Part shown: positions 17,104 through 25,855 of the stretch, piece by piece
Layout of the letters: each line of letters begins with the position of its first letter
How positions within the stretch are numbered: position 1 is the stretch's first letter
Position numbers and translations under genes: made by a program
The notes under the pieces: model-generated
What the model was told of the DNA's origin: nothing
What the model saw: only the letters and a program-made list of their open reading frames with translations
Database searches by the model: none
NCBI GenBank assembly: GCA_023229245.1
Contig: JALNZU010000023.1
Span: forward strand, 1-59,505
DNA from: Bacteroidales bacterium
GTDB lineage: Bacteria; Bacteroidota; Bacteroidia; Bacteroidales; F082
Length of the DNA: 59,505 nucleotides
Reading direction: 5' to 3'

Positions 17104-17487
17104 ATGAATAAAACAGAAAACGAAATATCATATTTGATAAGAGGTGCAATCTTCGATGTTTATAATGCATTAGGTCCAGGACTGTTTGAATCGGTTTATG
17201 TAGCCGCATTAAATTATGAACTAGAAAAAAGAGGCTGTCAGGTAAAGACAGGAGTTTCCGTTCCGGTAGTTTATGATTCGGTCAATCTGGATGTAGGTTT
17301 TCGATTAGATTTATTGGTTGATGACAAAGTTATCGTAGAAGTTAAATCAGTAGAAGAACTTAATAAGGTTCATCATAAGCAGGTGATTACTTATTTGCGT
17401 CTAACTAACTTGAAATTAGGTATTTTAGTCAACTTCAATGTAGATGAAATTACAAAAGGTATTATTAGAAAGGTGGATAACTTGTGA
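17104..17487 (+). CDS. GxxExxY family protein (PD-(D/E)XK nuclease-like)
   Basis: This 127-residue protein has the naming motif in GPGLFESVY: Gly26, Glu29 and Tyr32. It also has the nuclease-like core Asp69 ... Glu79-Val-Lys81 (FRLDLLVDDKVIVEVKS), plus Gln93 in KQVITYLR. All four PD-(D/E)XK positions are kept, so it may bind and cut nucleic acid. The function of the family is unknown. Length is normal and complete. It is the only gene between the two arms of a 103-bp repeat array, and the array register differs on its two sides. Gene, promoter and repeats may therefore form one repeat-associated or mobile unit. Confidence 0.9.
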   Translation: MNKTENEISYLIRGAIFDVYNALGPGLFESVYVAALNYELEKRGCQVKTGVSVPVVYDSVNLDVGFRLDLLVDDKVIVEVKSVEELNKVHHKQVITYLRLTNLKLGILVNFNVDEITKGIIRKVDNL

Positions 17488-17536
17488 TTTTTCATATGTT
17501 GTCACAGTCAATAAAAAAGGGTTATTTACGAAAAAT

Positions 17537-17900
17537 AGCGGGAAACAATAAGATCAGCGGGAGTTAATAGCACTTTTTCACCTACAAGTTACACTTACAA
17601 ACACCACAACCAAAATCATCTGCGAAAATCTGCGTAATCAGCGGGAAGCAAAAAGATCAGCGGGGGTTAATAGCACCTTTCCGCCTACAGTTTACACTCA
17701 CAAACGCCATGAACAAAATCATCTGCGAAAATCTGCGTAATCAGCGGGAAGCAAAAAGATCAGCGGGAATTAAAAACACTTTTCCACCTACAGTTTACAC
17801 TTACAAACACCACAACCAAAATCATCTGCGAAAATCAGCGGAATCAGCGGGAAACAATAAGATCAGCGGGAATTAAAAACACTTTTCCACCTACAGTTTA
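17537..17900. repeat. 103-bp tandem repeat array, right arm
   Basis: The array resumes in mid-unit at about 17537 (AGCGGGAAAC), with full unit starts at 17612, 17715 and 17818, again 103 bases apart. It ends at 17900 against the stop codon of the Hpt gene. Several units here have ATCTGCGTAATCAGCGGG where the left arm has ATCAGCG. The offset between 16953 and 17612 is 659 bases, not a multiple of 103. The 49 bases from 17488 to 17536 are unique. Confidence 0.93.
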
Positions 17901-17901
17901 T

Positions 17902-18270
17902 TTATTCAAGAAAATACTGGCGTAGTTCTTTCAGGTCGTCTACTAGTTTTGCACCCGATTTTTCAAGCTTTATGTATGTCTCTTCAAGCATAGTGCCCTC
18001 TTCATCAGCACCTTTGTTTTCCAATGTTCTTGCAATATCTTCCGTCTCTTCTGCCATGAAATTTGCAATCACTCCTTTCATGCTATGTGCATCAAACTTT
18101 AGTGTTGAGAAATCTTTAGTATCAATAGCTTTTTTAATATCGCTCATCCGTGCAGGATAATCTCGAATAAATAAATCAATTATCTCCAACACTATATGTT
18201 TGTCAAAGTATTGGAATGTATTCATAAACATCTGTTGGTCAATAACTTTCATAGCACTTTTTTGGCTCAT
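17902..18270 (-). CDS. Histidine phosphotransfer (Hpt) domain protein
   Basis: This 122-residue protein is a single Hpt four-helix domain, which passes phosphate between a hybrid sensor kinase and a response regulator. The phosphoacceptor is His62 in AHSMKGV, within the usual helix (FSTLKFDAHSMKG). A longer frame starts at 18315, but the ATG at 18270 (MSQKSAMKVID) gives the natural length. The partner kinase is not in the window. The gene follows feoAB by about 75 bases in the same direction and could be its distal operon member. Its 3' end abuts the 103-bp repeats directly, leaving no room for a separate terminator. Confidence 0.87.
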   Translation of the reverse strand: MSQKSAMKVIDQQMFMNTFQYFDKHIVLEIIDLFIRDYPARMSDIKKAIDTKDFSTLKFDAHSMKGVIANFMAEETEDIARTLENKGADEEGTMLEETYIKLEKSGAKLVDDLKELRQYFLE

Positions 18271-18344
18271 ATTGAGTACGGTTGATCGATAATTTTGTAT
18301 GCCGTAAAAGTACAAAAAGAATGATTACTGATAGGCGATCGGTA

Positions 18345-20864
18345 TCAAAATCCAAACAATCCGCCTATTTGGTATATAGCGAATGCCAGCAACCATGCGA
18401 GTAGTGTAGTATATATAGAAGTAAATAGCGGCCATTTCCATTTTCCCGATTCTTTACGTATAGCAGCAAACACAGCAACGCATGGAAAATAGATCAGGAT
18501 AAATGCCATATAGCTTAGGGCTACTAAGGGTGTAAACACTAACTCTCCTTTTTTAGGGCCGGTCTCGTATCTTTGTTCTCTCAGCTTATTTATGAGGCTT
18601 TCGGTAGGCTCGTCATCAGGACCTGTCTGATAGATCACTCCCATAGTAGAAATAATCACCTCTTTCGCTGCTGATCCGGCTAACAGGCTTATTCCCATTT
18701 TCCAGTCGAAGCCTAAGGGTCGTATAACCGGCTCGATGAATTTTCCTAGTCTGCCCAAGAAAGAATATTCCTGTTTTGAGCTCATGCGTTCCAGTTCAAT
18801 CTGATGTAGTGTAGCTTCTAGTACAATTGGTTTATCCGATTCTGAATCAGAGTAGGTTGAACTGGCATACACATTTTGTATTTTCTGATCGTATTCCTTG
18901 TCAATATGTCTGCCAAGCGGGAAATAGCTCAACACCCAGATAATAATGGATGCTAGCAATATAAATGTCCCCATTTTTTTAAGATATTGTGCCCCTTTGA
19001 ACCATGTCTGTCTGAATATCGCTTTAGCTGTTGGCATTCTATATGGTGGCAGTTCCATCACGAAGGGCATCTCATCGGCTTTGAACAATACTTTTTTAAA
19101 TATCCATGCTACTATAGCGGCAATCAATATACCGGTAAGATATATCAGGAACAGTAGTGTTCCTTTATAGGCTGTGAAGAATGCGCTGATCAGTAGTATA
19201 TATACTGGATATCGGGCGCTGCACGACATAAAGGGAATAATCATCATAGTGATTAGTCGGTCGTTTTTATTTTCGATAGTTCTCGTAGCCATGATAGCCG
19301 GCACATTACATCCGAAGCCCATCAAAAGAGGGATGAATGAGCGACCATGCAGTCCAACCCTATGCATCAGCTTATCGACTATAAAGGCCACGCGTGCCAT
19401 ATAGCCTGTAGTTTCCAAAAGGCTCAAAAAGAAAAATAAAATAAGGATATTAGGCAGGAAAACGATGACTCCTCCTACCCCACCAATTATTCCGTCTATC
19501 AGCAGATCACGTACAAAACTCGCCGGCAGTAGAGTGGCAATCTGTTTGCCGCTCCACCCCATAAGCATCTCTATCCACTCCATAGGGTATTCGCCTATAA
19601 AGAAAGTAGCCTGAAACACTATCCACATGACAAATAAAAAGATAGGATAGCTCAACAGTCGATGAGTCAGTATGCCGTCTATCTTTCTGCTGAAATTTGT
19701 CTTCGATTTTACAGCCGCTTTATAAGTCTCTTTCAATGCACCTTCAATGAATCCATACTTTGCATCGGTGATGATAGATTCTGTTTCATCTTTATAAATG
19801 GTCTCAATACGAACCATTTCATGCCGTATTACTTTTTGAACTGCATCAACATTATGTAATTTTTCTATCCGGTGTGATTCTTCACGGTCGCCTTCCAGCA
19901 GCTTGATAGACAAGTATCTGGGTGAAATAATATTGGTAATATGTTCATTCCCATTCACATTAAGCACCTTTTGTATCTTCTTGATAGCAGCTTCTATGTC
20001 AGGGCCATAGTTAATATGTATATGTCGTGTATCGGGATCATTATCTTCAAATACTTGTATGACACGGTCTAACAGCTCTTCTATACCCCTTCCTTTAGAA
20101 CCTACTGTCGGGATAGCTGGTATTCCCAATAGCTTCCCAAGACTTTCGTAGTCAAAGCTATCGCCTGTATCTTCAAACTCATCGAACATATTCAATGCCA
20201 TCACCACCTTGATATCTAAGTCTATCAGTTGGGTGGTAAGGTATAGGTTACGTTCTAAATTGGATGTATCTACTACATTGACTACTACATCGGGTAGTTC
20301 GGTAAATATAAACTCTCTGACGAATAATTCCTCAGGCGAGTAGCTGGTTATGCTATAAGTACCGGGCAGGTCGGTCAGCTTAAAGGTATAACCTTTGTGC
20401 CTCAGGCTTGCTGTCTTGGATTCAACAGTCACTCCTCCATAATTAGCTACCCTCTCTCTGGAGTTAGAAGCAATATTAAAAATACTTGTCTTACCCGAAT
20501 TAGGATTCCCTACCAGGGCTACCGAGATACATTTTGATCGTGTAGCAGGTCTGAGGTTCAGCGCTTGTTCAAGAGCCTGCACACCAAAAAAATGATTATT
20601 AGCAAGTGTTTGCGATCCGTTGCCTGTATAAACCTCTATCAGTTGAGCTTCACTTTTACGCAAAGAAACCTCATAACCCATTATATTATACTCAATGGGG
20701 TCGCGTAATGGAGCATGCTTTACTACTATGATCTGCTTGCCGGGTACAAAACCCATTTCAATGATACGTTTACGAAAAGCGCCTCTACCTTTTACCTTAG
20801 TGATAATCCCTTTTTCGCCTTCCTGTAAATCGGCAAGTACCGTCGTTTGAGCTATTTTTTCCAC
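18345..20864 (-). CDS. feoB: Ferrous iron transporter, fused FeoA-FeoB
   Basis: This 839-residue protein has a FeoA (SH3-like) domain at about 5-80 (LQEGEKGIITKV ... RKRIIEMGFVPG) followed by FeoB. The FeoB G domain has the P-loop GNPNSGKT at 119-126, the G3 motif DLPG at 165-168, and NMFD in place of the usual NKxD at G4. The membrane part has Gate segments such as GFGCNVPAIMATRT and SCSARYPVYILL. It imports Fe(II) through the inner membrane. The start is GTG at 20864; FeoA similarity begins a few residues later, so it is well placed. A palindrome at 20899-20916 is a candidate metal-repressor operator. FeoA-FeoB fusion is common in Bacteroidota. Confidence 0.95.
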   Translation of the reverse strand: MEKIAQTTVLADLQEGEKGIITKVKGRGAFRKRIIEMGFVPGKQIIVVKHAPLRDPIEYNIMGYEVSLRKSEAQLIEVYTGNGSQTLANNHFFGVQALEQALNLRPATRSKCISVALVGNPNSGKTSIFNIASNSRERVANYGGVTVESKTASLRHKGYTFKLTDLPGTYSITSYSPEELFVREFIFTELPDVVVNVVDTSNLERNLYLTTQLIDLDIKVVMALNMFDEFEDTGDSFDYESLGKLLGIPAIPTVGSKGRGIEELLDRVIQVFEDNDPDTRHIHINYGPDIEAAIKKIQKVLNVNGNEHITNIISPRYLSIKLLEGDREESHRIEKLHNVDAVQKVIRHEMVRIETIYKDETESIITDAKYGFIEGALKETYKAAVKSKTNFSRKIDGILTHRLLSYPIFLFVMWIVFQATFFIGEYPMEWIEMLMGWSGKQIATLLPASFVRDLLIDGIIGGVGGVIVFLPNILILFFFLSLLETTGYMARVAFIVDKLMHRVGLHGRSFIPLLMGFGCNVPAIMATRTIENKNDRLITMMIIPFMSCSARYPVYILLISAFFTAYKGTLLFLIYLTGILIAAIVAWIFKKVLFKADEMPFVMELPPYRMPTAKAIFRQTWFKGAQYLKKMGTFILLASIIIWVLSYFPLGRHIDKEYDQKIQNVYASSTYSDSESDKPIVLEATLHQIELERMSSKQEYSFLGRLGKFIEPVIRPLGFDWKMGISLLAGSAAKEVIISTMGVIYQTGPDDEPTESLINKLREQRYETGPKKGELVFTPLVALSYMAFILIYFPCVAVFAAIRKESGKWKWPLFTSIYTTLLAWLLAFAIYQIGGLFGF

Positions 20865-20898
20865 AAGGCAAAGAACGGAAAAACAAGCTAGCCGACAG

Positions 20899-20916
20899 AT
20901 ACCTATAAGTAGGTAT
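20899..20916. promoter_or_regulatory. Palindrome upstream of feoAB, candidate metalloregulator operator
   Basis: ATACCTA (20899-20905) and TAGGTAT (20910-20916) form a perfect inverted repeat with a TAAG spacer, centred about 43 bases before the feoAB GTG. The ACCTA..TAGGT arms look like sites of DtxR/IdeR/MntR-type repressors. It lies between feoAB and the divergent ffh, nearer to feoAB. Confidence 0.4.
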
Positions 20917-20975
20917 TTAGATTAGTAGTCAGAGCTGTAAAAAAGCTTTTCGTATCGTGCCTTTTCTTTTTTCAC

Positions 20976-20983
20976 TAATTTTG
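20976..20983 (+). promoter_or_regulatory. -7 promoter box TAATTTTG for ffh
   Basis: TAATTTTG matches TAnnTTTG and ends 21 bases before the ATG at 21005. It falls inside the upstream part of a longer frame that starts at a GTG at 20957, which rules out that longer start. Confidence 0.65.
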
Positions 20984-21004
20984 CAGTCAAAAATCAGATC
21001 AACT

Positions 21005-22342
21005 ATGTTTGAAGGCTTAAGTGAAAAGCTTGAACGCTCGTTTAAAATATTAAAAGGACAGGGATATATCACCGAGATCAATGTTGCTGAAACATTGAAA
21101 GAGGTTCGTAAAGCATTGATTGATGCGGATGTCAATTTCAGGATAGCCAAAGACTTCACTAATAAGGTAAAAGAAAATGCCTTAGGTGAAAAGATCCTTA
21201 CTGCTGTTTCTCCCGGTCAGCTGATGGTCAAGATCATGCGTGATGAGCTTGCTGCTCTGATGGGTGAGGATGCGCAAGACATCAACCTGAAAGCCAATCC
21301 CGCCATCATACTGATAGCCGGTTTACAAGGAAGTGGTAAGACAACCTTTTCAGCTAAGTTAGCTAACTTTATCAAGCGTAAAAAAGGCCGTCAACCATTA
21401 TTGGTAGCATGCGATGTGTATCGTCCGGCAGCTATTGAGCAGCTGAAGGTTCTTGGCGAGCAGGTTGAGGTGGAGGTCTATTCGGATGAGGGATCCAAAG
21501 ACCCTATCGCCATAGCCCGTAGGGCAATACAGCATGCCAAGACAAACGGATTAAATACCGTCATTATTGATACTGCCGGGCGTCTAGCCATTGATGAGAT
21601 GATGATGGACGAGATCAGTGGCATCAAGAAAGCAGTTCAGCCGCACGAGATACTTTTTGTGGTAGATGCGATGACAGGGCAGGATGCAGTAAATACCGCC
21701 AAAGTATTCAACGACCGATTAGATTACAACGGTGTAGTACTCACCAAATTAGATGGCGACACACGTGGAGGAGCTGCTCTTTCGATCAAGGCAGTAGTCG
21801 ATAAGCCTATAAAATTTGTCGGGATAGGTGAGAAAATGGACGCATTAGATGTGTTTCACCCTAAGCGTATGGCCGAGCGTATCTTAGGGATGGGTGATAT
21901 CCTCTCGTTGGTAGAAAAAGCACAAGAGCAGTACGACGAAGCCGAAGCCCGCAGTCTGAAAAAGAAATTAGCCCGTAATGAGTTTAATCTGAACGACTTC
22001 CTGAAGCAGATTCAGCAGATTCAAAAAATGGGTAACATCAAAGATCTGGCAGGTATGATACCCGGAATGGGCAAAGCTCTTAAGGACACCGAAATTGAAG
22101 ATGATGCCTTCAAGGATATTGAAGCTATTATCTTTTCGATGACACCAGCCGAGCGCGAAAATCCCAAGATACTCAACGGCAGCAGGCGAAGACGCATAGC
22201 CGCCGGAAGCGGGACAAACATTGTTGAGGTAAACCGACTCATCAAACAGTTTGAAGAGACATCAAAAATGATGCGAACCATCACCACAGGAGGCGGTGGA
22301 GCTAGAAAAATGATGCAGATGATGCAACAAATGCGACGTTAA
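21005..22342 (+). CDS. ffh: Signal recognition particle protein Ffh (SRP54)
   Basis: This 445-residue GTPase binds signal sequences and the 4.5S RNA and targets membrane proteins to FtsY and SecYEG. It has the N-terminal helical domain (MFEGLSEKLERSFKILKG), the G domain with GLQGSGKTT near residue 106, DVYRPAA, DTAGR and TKLDGDTRGG, and a methionine-rich M domain ending in MMQMMQQMRR. The ATG at 21005 is chosen because the promoter lies between it and the upstream GTG. folD follows after 11 bases, so the two are probably co-transcribed. Confidence 0.97.
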   Translation: MFEGLSEKLERSFKILKGQGYITEINVAETLKEVRKALIDADVNFRIAKDFTNKVKENALGEKILTAVSPGQLMVKIMRDELAALMGEDAQDINLKANPAIILIAGLQGSGKTTFSAKLANFIKRKKGRQPLLVACDVYRPAAIEQLKVLGEQVEVEVYSDEGSKDPIAIARRAIQHAKTNGLNTVIIDTAGRLAIDEMMMDEISGIKKAVQPHEILFVVDAMTGQDAVNTAKVFNDRLDYNGVVLTKLDGDTRGGAALSIKAVVDKPIKFVGIGEKMDALDVFHPKRMAERILGMGDILSLVEKAQEQYDEAEARSLKKKLARNEFNLNDFLKQIQQIQKMGNIKDLAGMIPGMGKALKDTEIEDDAFKDIEAIIFSMTPAERENPKILNGSRRRRIAAGSGTNIVEVNRLIKQFEETSKMMRTITTGGGGARKMMQMMQQMRR

Positions 22343-22353
22343 AACTATAAGCC

Positions 22354-23244
22354 ATGAAGGCAAAACTAATCGACGGCAAGTCTATTGCCGAACTCATAAA
22401 AAAAGAGATAGCTACAGAGGTAGCTTCAATGATAGATCAAGGATTGGAAGCTCCTCATCTGGCAGCTATCTTAGTTGGTAACGACCCGGCCAGCGAGACT
22501 TATGTGGCTGCCAAAGAACGCGCATGCCGTAGAGTAGGCATGACAGCTACCACCTATCGAATGCCGGTACGTACATCAGAAAAGGAATTGCTCTCAACCA
22601 TAGAATTTCTGAATAACGACCCTGATATAGACGGATTTATCGTACAGCTACCCCTGCCCGCTCACATAGATACCAACAACGTGATAGAACATATTGCACC
22701 AGAAAAAGATGTGGATGGGTTTCATCCAAGAAATATTGGTCGTATGTTGCTTGGACTTCCTGCCTATCTGCCTGCTACACCTGCCGGCATAATGGAACTG
22801 CTTGAGCGAAGCGATATAGAGGTTCAGGGAACACATTGCGTGATAATAGGACGATCTAATATAGTAGGAACACCGCTGAGTATCCTGCTGTCGCGCAAAA
22901 CCGAAAATGCCAATGCCACCGTAACCCTATGCCATAGCCATACTACCAATCTTGCCGAACTGACCCGACAAGCCGACATACTGATAGTAGCTATCGGACA
23001 ACCGGAATTTCTCAAAGCCGATATGATCAAACCAAATGCGGTGATCATTGACGTGGGAATACATCGCATACCCGATGCAAAAAGCGAAAAAGGGTACAGG
23101 ATCACAGGTGATGCAGCCTTCAAGGAAGTTGCAGCCAAAGCTTCAGCTATCACACCCGTACCCGGGGGCGTAGGTCCTATGACTATCGCCTCACTGCTTA
23201 AAAACACCCTATTAGCTGCCCAGCATAAGGTGTACAAGCCCTGA
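22354..23244 (+). CDS. folD: Methylenetetrahydrofolate dehydrogenase/cyclohydrolase FolD
   Basis: This 296-residue cytoplasmic enzyme interconverts 5,10-methylene-, 5,10-methenyl- and 10-formyl-tetrahydrofolate, using NADP. Family signatures are YVAAKERACRRVGM (with the catalytic lysine), GFIVQLPLPAHI, PEKDVDGFHP, GRSNIVGTPL and the C-terminal PGGVGPMTIASLL. Length is normal. It starts 11 bases after ffh and is followed by queE after 68 bases. Confidence 0.97.
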   Translation: MKAKLIDGKSIAELIKKEIATEVASMIDQGLEAPHLAAILVGNDPASETYVAAKERACRRVGMTATTYRMPVRTSEKELLSTIEFLNNDPDIDGFIVQLPLPAHIDTNNVIEHIAPEKDVDGFHPRNIGRMLLGLPAYLPATPAGIMELLERSDIEVQGTHCVIIGRSNIVGTPLSILLSRKTENANATVTLCHSHTTNLAELTRQADILIVAIGQPEFLKADMIKPNAVIIDVGIHRIPDAKSEKGYRITGDAAFKEVAAKASAITPVPGGVGPMTIASLLKNTLLAAQHKVYKP

Positions 23245-23312
23245 ACCATACAAATGTATTAACCCTTTAAGAAATCAAACTCCAAGCAGATATTTATTTG
23301 AATATCAACGTG

Positions 23313-23945
23313 ATGAATAAAAAACATCAGAACTTGTTTGAAGATGGAAAACGACTCCCACTGATGGAGGAATTTTATACCATACAGGGCGAAGGCCATA
23401 ATATGGGTACGGCAGCTTATTTTATACGCATAGGTGGATGCGATGTAGGATGTAGCTGGTGCGATACCAAGCCTTCATGGGATGCCGACCTCTTCCCACC
23501 TGTTAAAACCGATGATATTATTGAACGGGCTTGTGTATATCCGGCAAAGACAGTAGTTGTAACCGGAGGAGAGCCATCCTTATATCCATTGGATTATTTC
23601 ACAAGCAAACTTCAGGAAAAAGGAATAAAGACGATGGTTGAAACCTCAGGAGCTCACAAGCTTACCGGACAATGGGACTGGATATGCCTCTCGCCTAAAA
23701 AGTTCTCACCGCCTAAGCCGGAAATATTTAAACAAGCTGATGAGTTAAAAGTGATCATACAAAAAGCAGCCGACCTGCAATGGGCCGAGCAGAATGCTAA
23801 TTTAGTCTCCAATAAATGTCATCTATATTTGCAACCCGAATGGAGCGTCTCAGAAAAAATAATGCCCTGGCTGACCGACTACGTCATGCAACATCCGCAA
23901 TGGCGTATCAGCCTTCAGGCTCACAAATATATGCGTATTCCCTGA
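23313..23945 (+). CDS. queE: 7-carboxy-7-deazaguanine synthase QueE
   Basis: This 210-residue radical SAM enzyme forms the deazapurine ring of 7-carboxy-7-deazaguanine on the way to queuosine. The cluster motif is CDVGCSWC, the C-x3-C-x2-C typical of radical SAM, within GGCDVGCSWCDTKPSW. FYTIQGEGHNMG near residue 20 and VVTGGEPSLYP are further family marks. A frame from a TTG at 23298 exists, but the ATG at 23313 (MNKKHQNLF) is the better start. The 3' end overlaps the next gene by 46 bases. The other queuosine genes are not nearby. Confidence 0.93.
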   Translation: MNKKHQNLFEDGKRLPLMEEFYTIQGEGHNMGTAAYFIRIGGCDVGCSWCDTKPSWDADLFPPVKTDDIIERACVYPAKTVVVTGGEPSLYPLDYFTSKLQEKGIKTMVETSGAHKLTGQWDWICLSPKKFSPPKPEIFKQADELKVIIQKAADLQWAEQNANLVSNKCHLYLQPEWSVSEKIMPWLTDYVMQHPQWRISLQAHKYMRIP

Positions 23946-25855
23946 TAGTCGTATTGCTGTTTGCCACACCGGTTTGTTTGGCTCAATCCCAACAGGGAAT
24001 TAAAAAGTCGGCCGTAAGAAAAGCTGAGAAGGCATTTAAAAAAGCTGAAGAAGCATTCTTTATAGCCGATTATCTAACAGCTCAGCACGCCCTTCAACAG
24101 GCTATTCACCATAACCCATCTTATACCGAGGCCTGGCTGATGTTGGCTGAGCTGAAATTAGAAACCAATCGAAAAGAAGAAGCATTAACAGCGTTTCAAA
24201 ACCTGATCAAAACCGACAGCACTAAATTTCCAATGGTCTATGGCATCATGGCTCAGCTATATTACGAAAAAGCCAACTATGACACTGCTGTTTATCTTTA
24301 CAAAAAAGCTTTATCCTCCAATAATCTCAGGCCAGAGGCCCAGACCATGCTGAAAGAGAAACTGATTATTGCCTCTACAGCCGCTGAATTATTTAACACG
24401 CCTTATGATATGCTGTTGACACCAATACCCGGCATGATCAATACTGAGGCAGATGAATATATCAACAGCCTTCGACTTGACGGACACCAACTGCTCTTCA
24501 CACGAAAGACTGCCAGTATATCAGGTAAAGAGGAAATATCGGAAGAGCGCTTTTTCATCAGTGAATCTGATACAGTAGGCATATGGCGTACTGCCGTTCC
24601 GCTTGTACCCGACTGGGAAGGATTAGGGAATATGGGAGCCTTATCGTTTTCGGCCGATGGAAAGACCCTGCTTTTTACTGGGTGTGGGTGGGCAGATGGA
24701 TTAGGAAGCTGCGATATCTATATCTCAAAAATGAAAGAAGGCAGATGGACTCTTCCGGAAAACATTGGTAAACCTGTGAATAGCAATGCATGGGAATCGC
24801 AGCCAGTGCTCACCGACTATGGCACAAGCTTACTTTTTGTCAGCAACCGGCCCGAAGGGTATGGAGGCTCGGATATTTATATGTCTATCGCTTTGGAAGA
24901 CGGTACATGGAGCAAGCCTATCAATTTAGGTGCTACTATAAACACCGCTGGCAACGAGATGGCTCCTTTTCTGCATCCTGATGGACAGACCTTGTATTTT
25001 TCTTCCGACGGACATGCCGGATTAGGTGGCTATGATCTGTTTATGAGCAAAAAAGACGAAACAGGGCGTTGGTCGAAACCGGTAAATTTAGGTGCTCCGG
25101 TCAACTCTTCTGAAGATGAGCTGAATCTGATCGTGACATTAGATGGTACAAAAGCGTATATGTCGGCTAAAAAAGCTGAAGGAAAAGGCGGATTCGATAT
25201 TTATAGTTTTGAGCTCCCTGAGGCTTTCCGACCAGAACCCTGTACCTATGTAAGAGCATTAGTCATTGACAAACACACCTCAAAGCCTTTAGCAGCTAAG
25301 CTGAAGTTATCCGACCTTGCAGAACAACAGCTGATATTTAAAGAGCAGTTAGAACCTGATGGAGTGTTTCTTATCCCTTTGAGAACTAACCGGCCTTATG
25401 CCATGCATATTTCCAAAGAAGGATATCTGTTTCAGTCCCTGACATTTCGTACCGAAACCGCAGATATAAACAAGCCGTACGAGCTGCTGATTGAATTGGA
25501 GCCTGCAAAAGAAGGTAGTTCAATCATATTACACAATATATTTTTCGCATGGGATGAAACACTCCTTCAAGCAGCATCTTATGCCGAGCTCAATGAATTG
25601 GTCGGTTTCTTGCAACAAAATCCCGGTTTACGGATTGAATTAGGCGGCCATACCGATAATACTGGTTCAGAAGCCTACAATCAGACGCTTTCAGGCGAGC
25701 GTGCAAAAGTCGTGAAAGCGTATCTAGTAGAAAAAGGTATTCAAAGCGAGCGCATAGCAACCAAAGCCTATGGCTCATCACAGCCGGTTGCCGACAACAG
25801 CACAGAGGAAGGGCGCAGCCAGAACAGGCGTACCACTCTCACTATACTGCCTTAG
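23900..25855 (+). CDS. OmpA-family envelope protein with TPR and PD40 repeats
   Basis: The protein has a signal peptide (YSLIVVLLFATPVCLAQ), TPR-like helices at about 30-150, several PD40/WD40-like beta-propeller blades (FSADGKTLLFTG, SNRPEGYGGSDIYMS, SSDGHAGLGGYDLFMS), a carboxypeptidase-regulatory-like region, and a C-terminal OmpA domain. The OmpA part keeps GGHTDNTGSE, LSGERAKVV and NRR for peptidoglycan binding. This architecture is common in Bacteroidota envelope proteins, including T9SS-linked PorE-like ones. The frame opens at 23816, but the ATG at 23900 places the signal peptide correctly, giving 651 residues. Start and queE end overlap by 46 bases. The stop overlaps that of the convergent protease gene by three bases. 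Confidence 0.88.
   Translation: MAYQPSGSQIYAYSLIVVLLFATPVCLAQSQQGIKKSAVRKAEKAFKKAEEAFFIADYLTAQHALQQAIHHNPSYTEAWLMLAELKLETNRKEEALTAFQNLIKTDSTKFPMVYGIMAQLYYEKANYDTAVYLYKKALSSNNLRPEAQTMLKEKLIIASTAAELFNTPYDMLLTPIPGMINTEADEYINSLRLDGHQLLFTRKTASISGKEEISEERFFISESDTVGIWRTAVPLVPDWEGLGNMGALSFSADGKTLLFTGCGWADGLGSCDIYISKMKEGRWTLPENIGKPVNSNAWESQPVLTDYGTSLLFVSNRPEGYGGSDIYMSIALEDGTWSKPINLGATINTAGNEMAPFLHPDGQTLYFSSDGHAGLGGYDLFMSKKDETGRWSKPVNLGAPVNSSEDELNLIVTLDGTKAYMSAKKAEGKGGFDIYSFELPEAFRPEPCTYVRALVIDKHTSKPLAAKLKLSDLAEQQLIFKEQLEPDGVFLIPLRTNRPYAMHISKEGYLFQSLTFRTETADINKPYELLIELEPAKEGSSIILHNIFFAWDETLLQAASYAELNELVGFLQQNPGLRIELGGHTDNTGSEAYNQTLSGERAKVVKAYLVEKGIQSERIATKAYGSSQPVADNSTEEGRSQNRRTTLTILP

Noticed and set aside
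16438..17900. CRISPR array
   Set aside because: The 103-bp units repeat head to tail with no unique spacers, and no cas genes are present.
20957..21004. Upstream GTG start of Ffh
   Set aside because: The TAATTTTG promoter at 20976-20983 lies within it, and Ffh proteins begin MFEGLSEKL.
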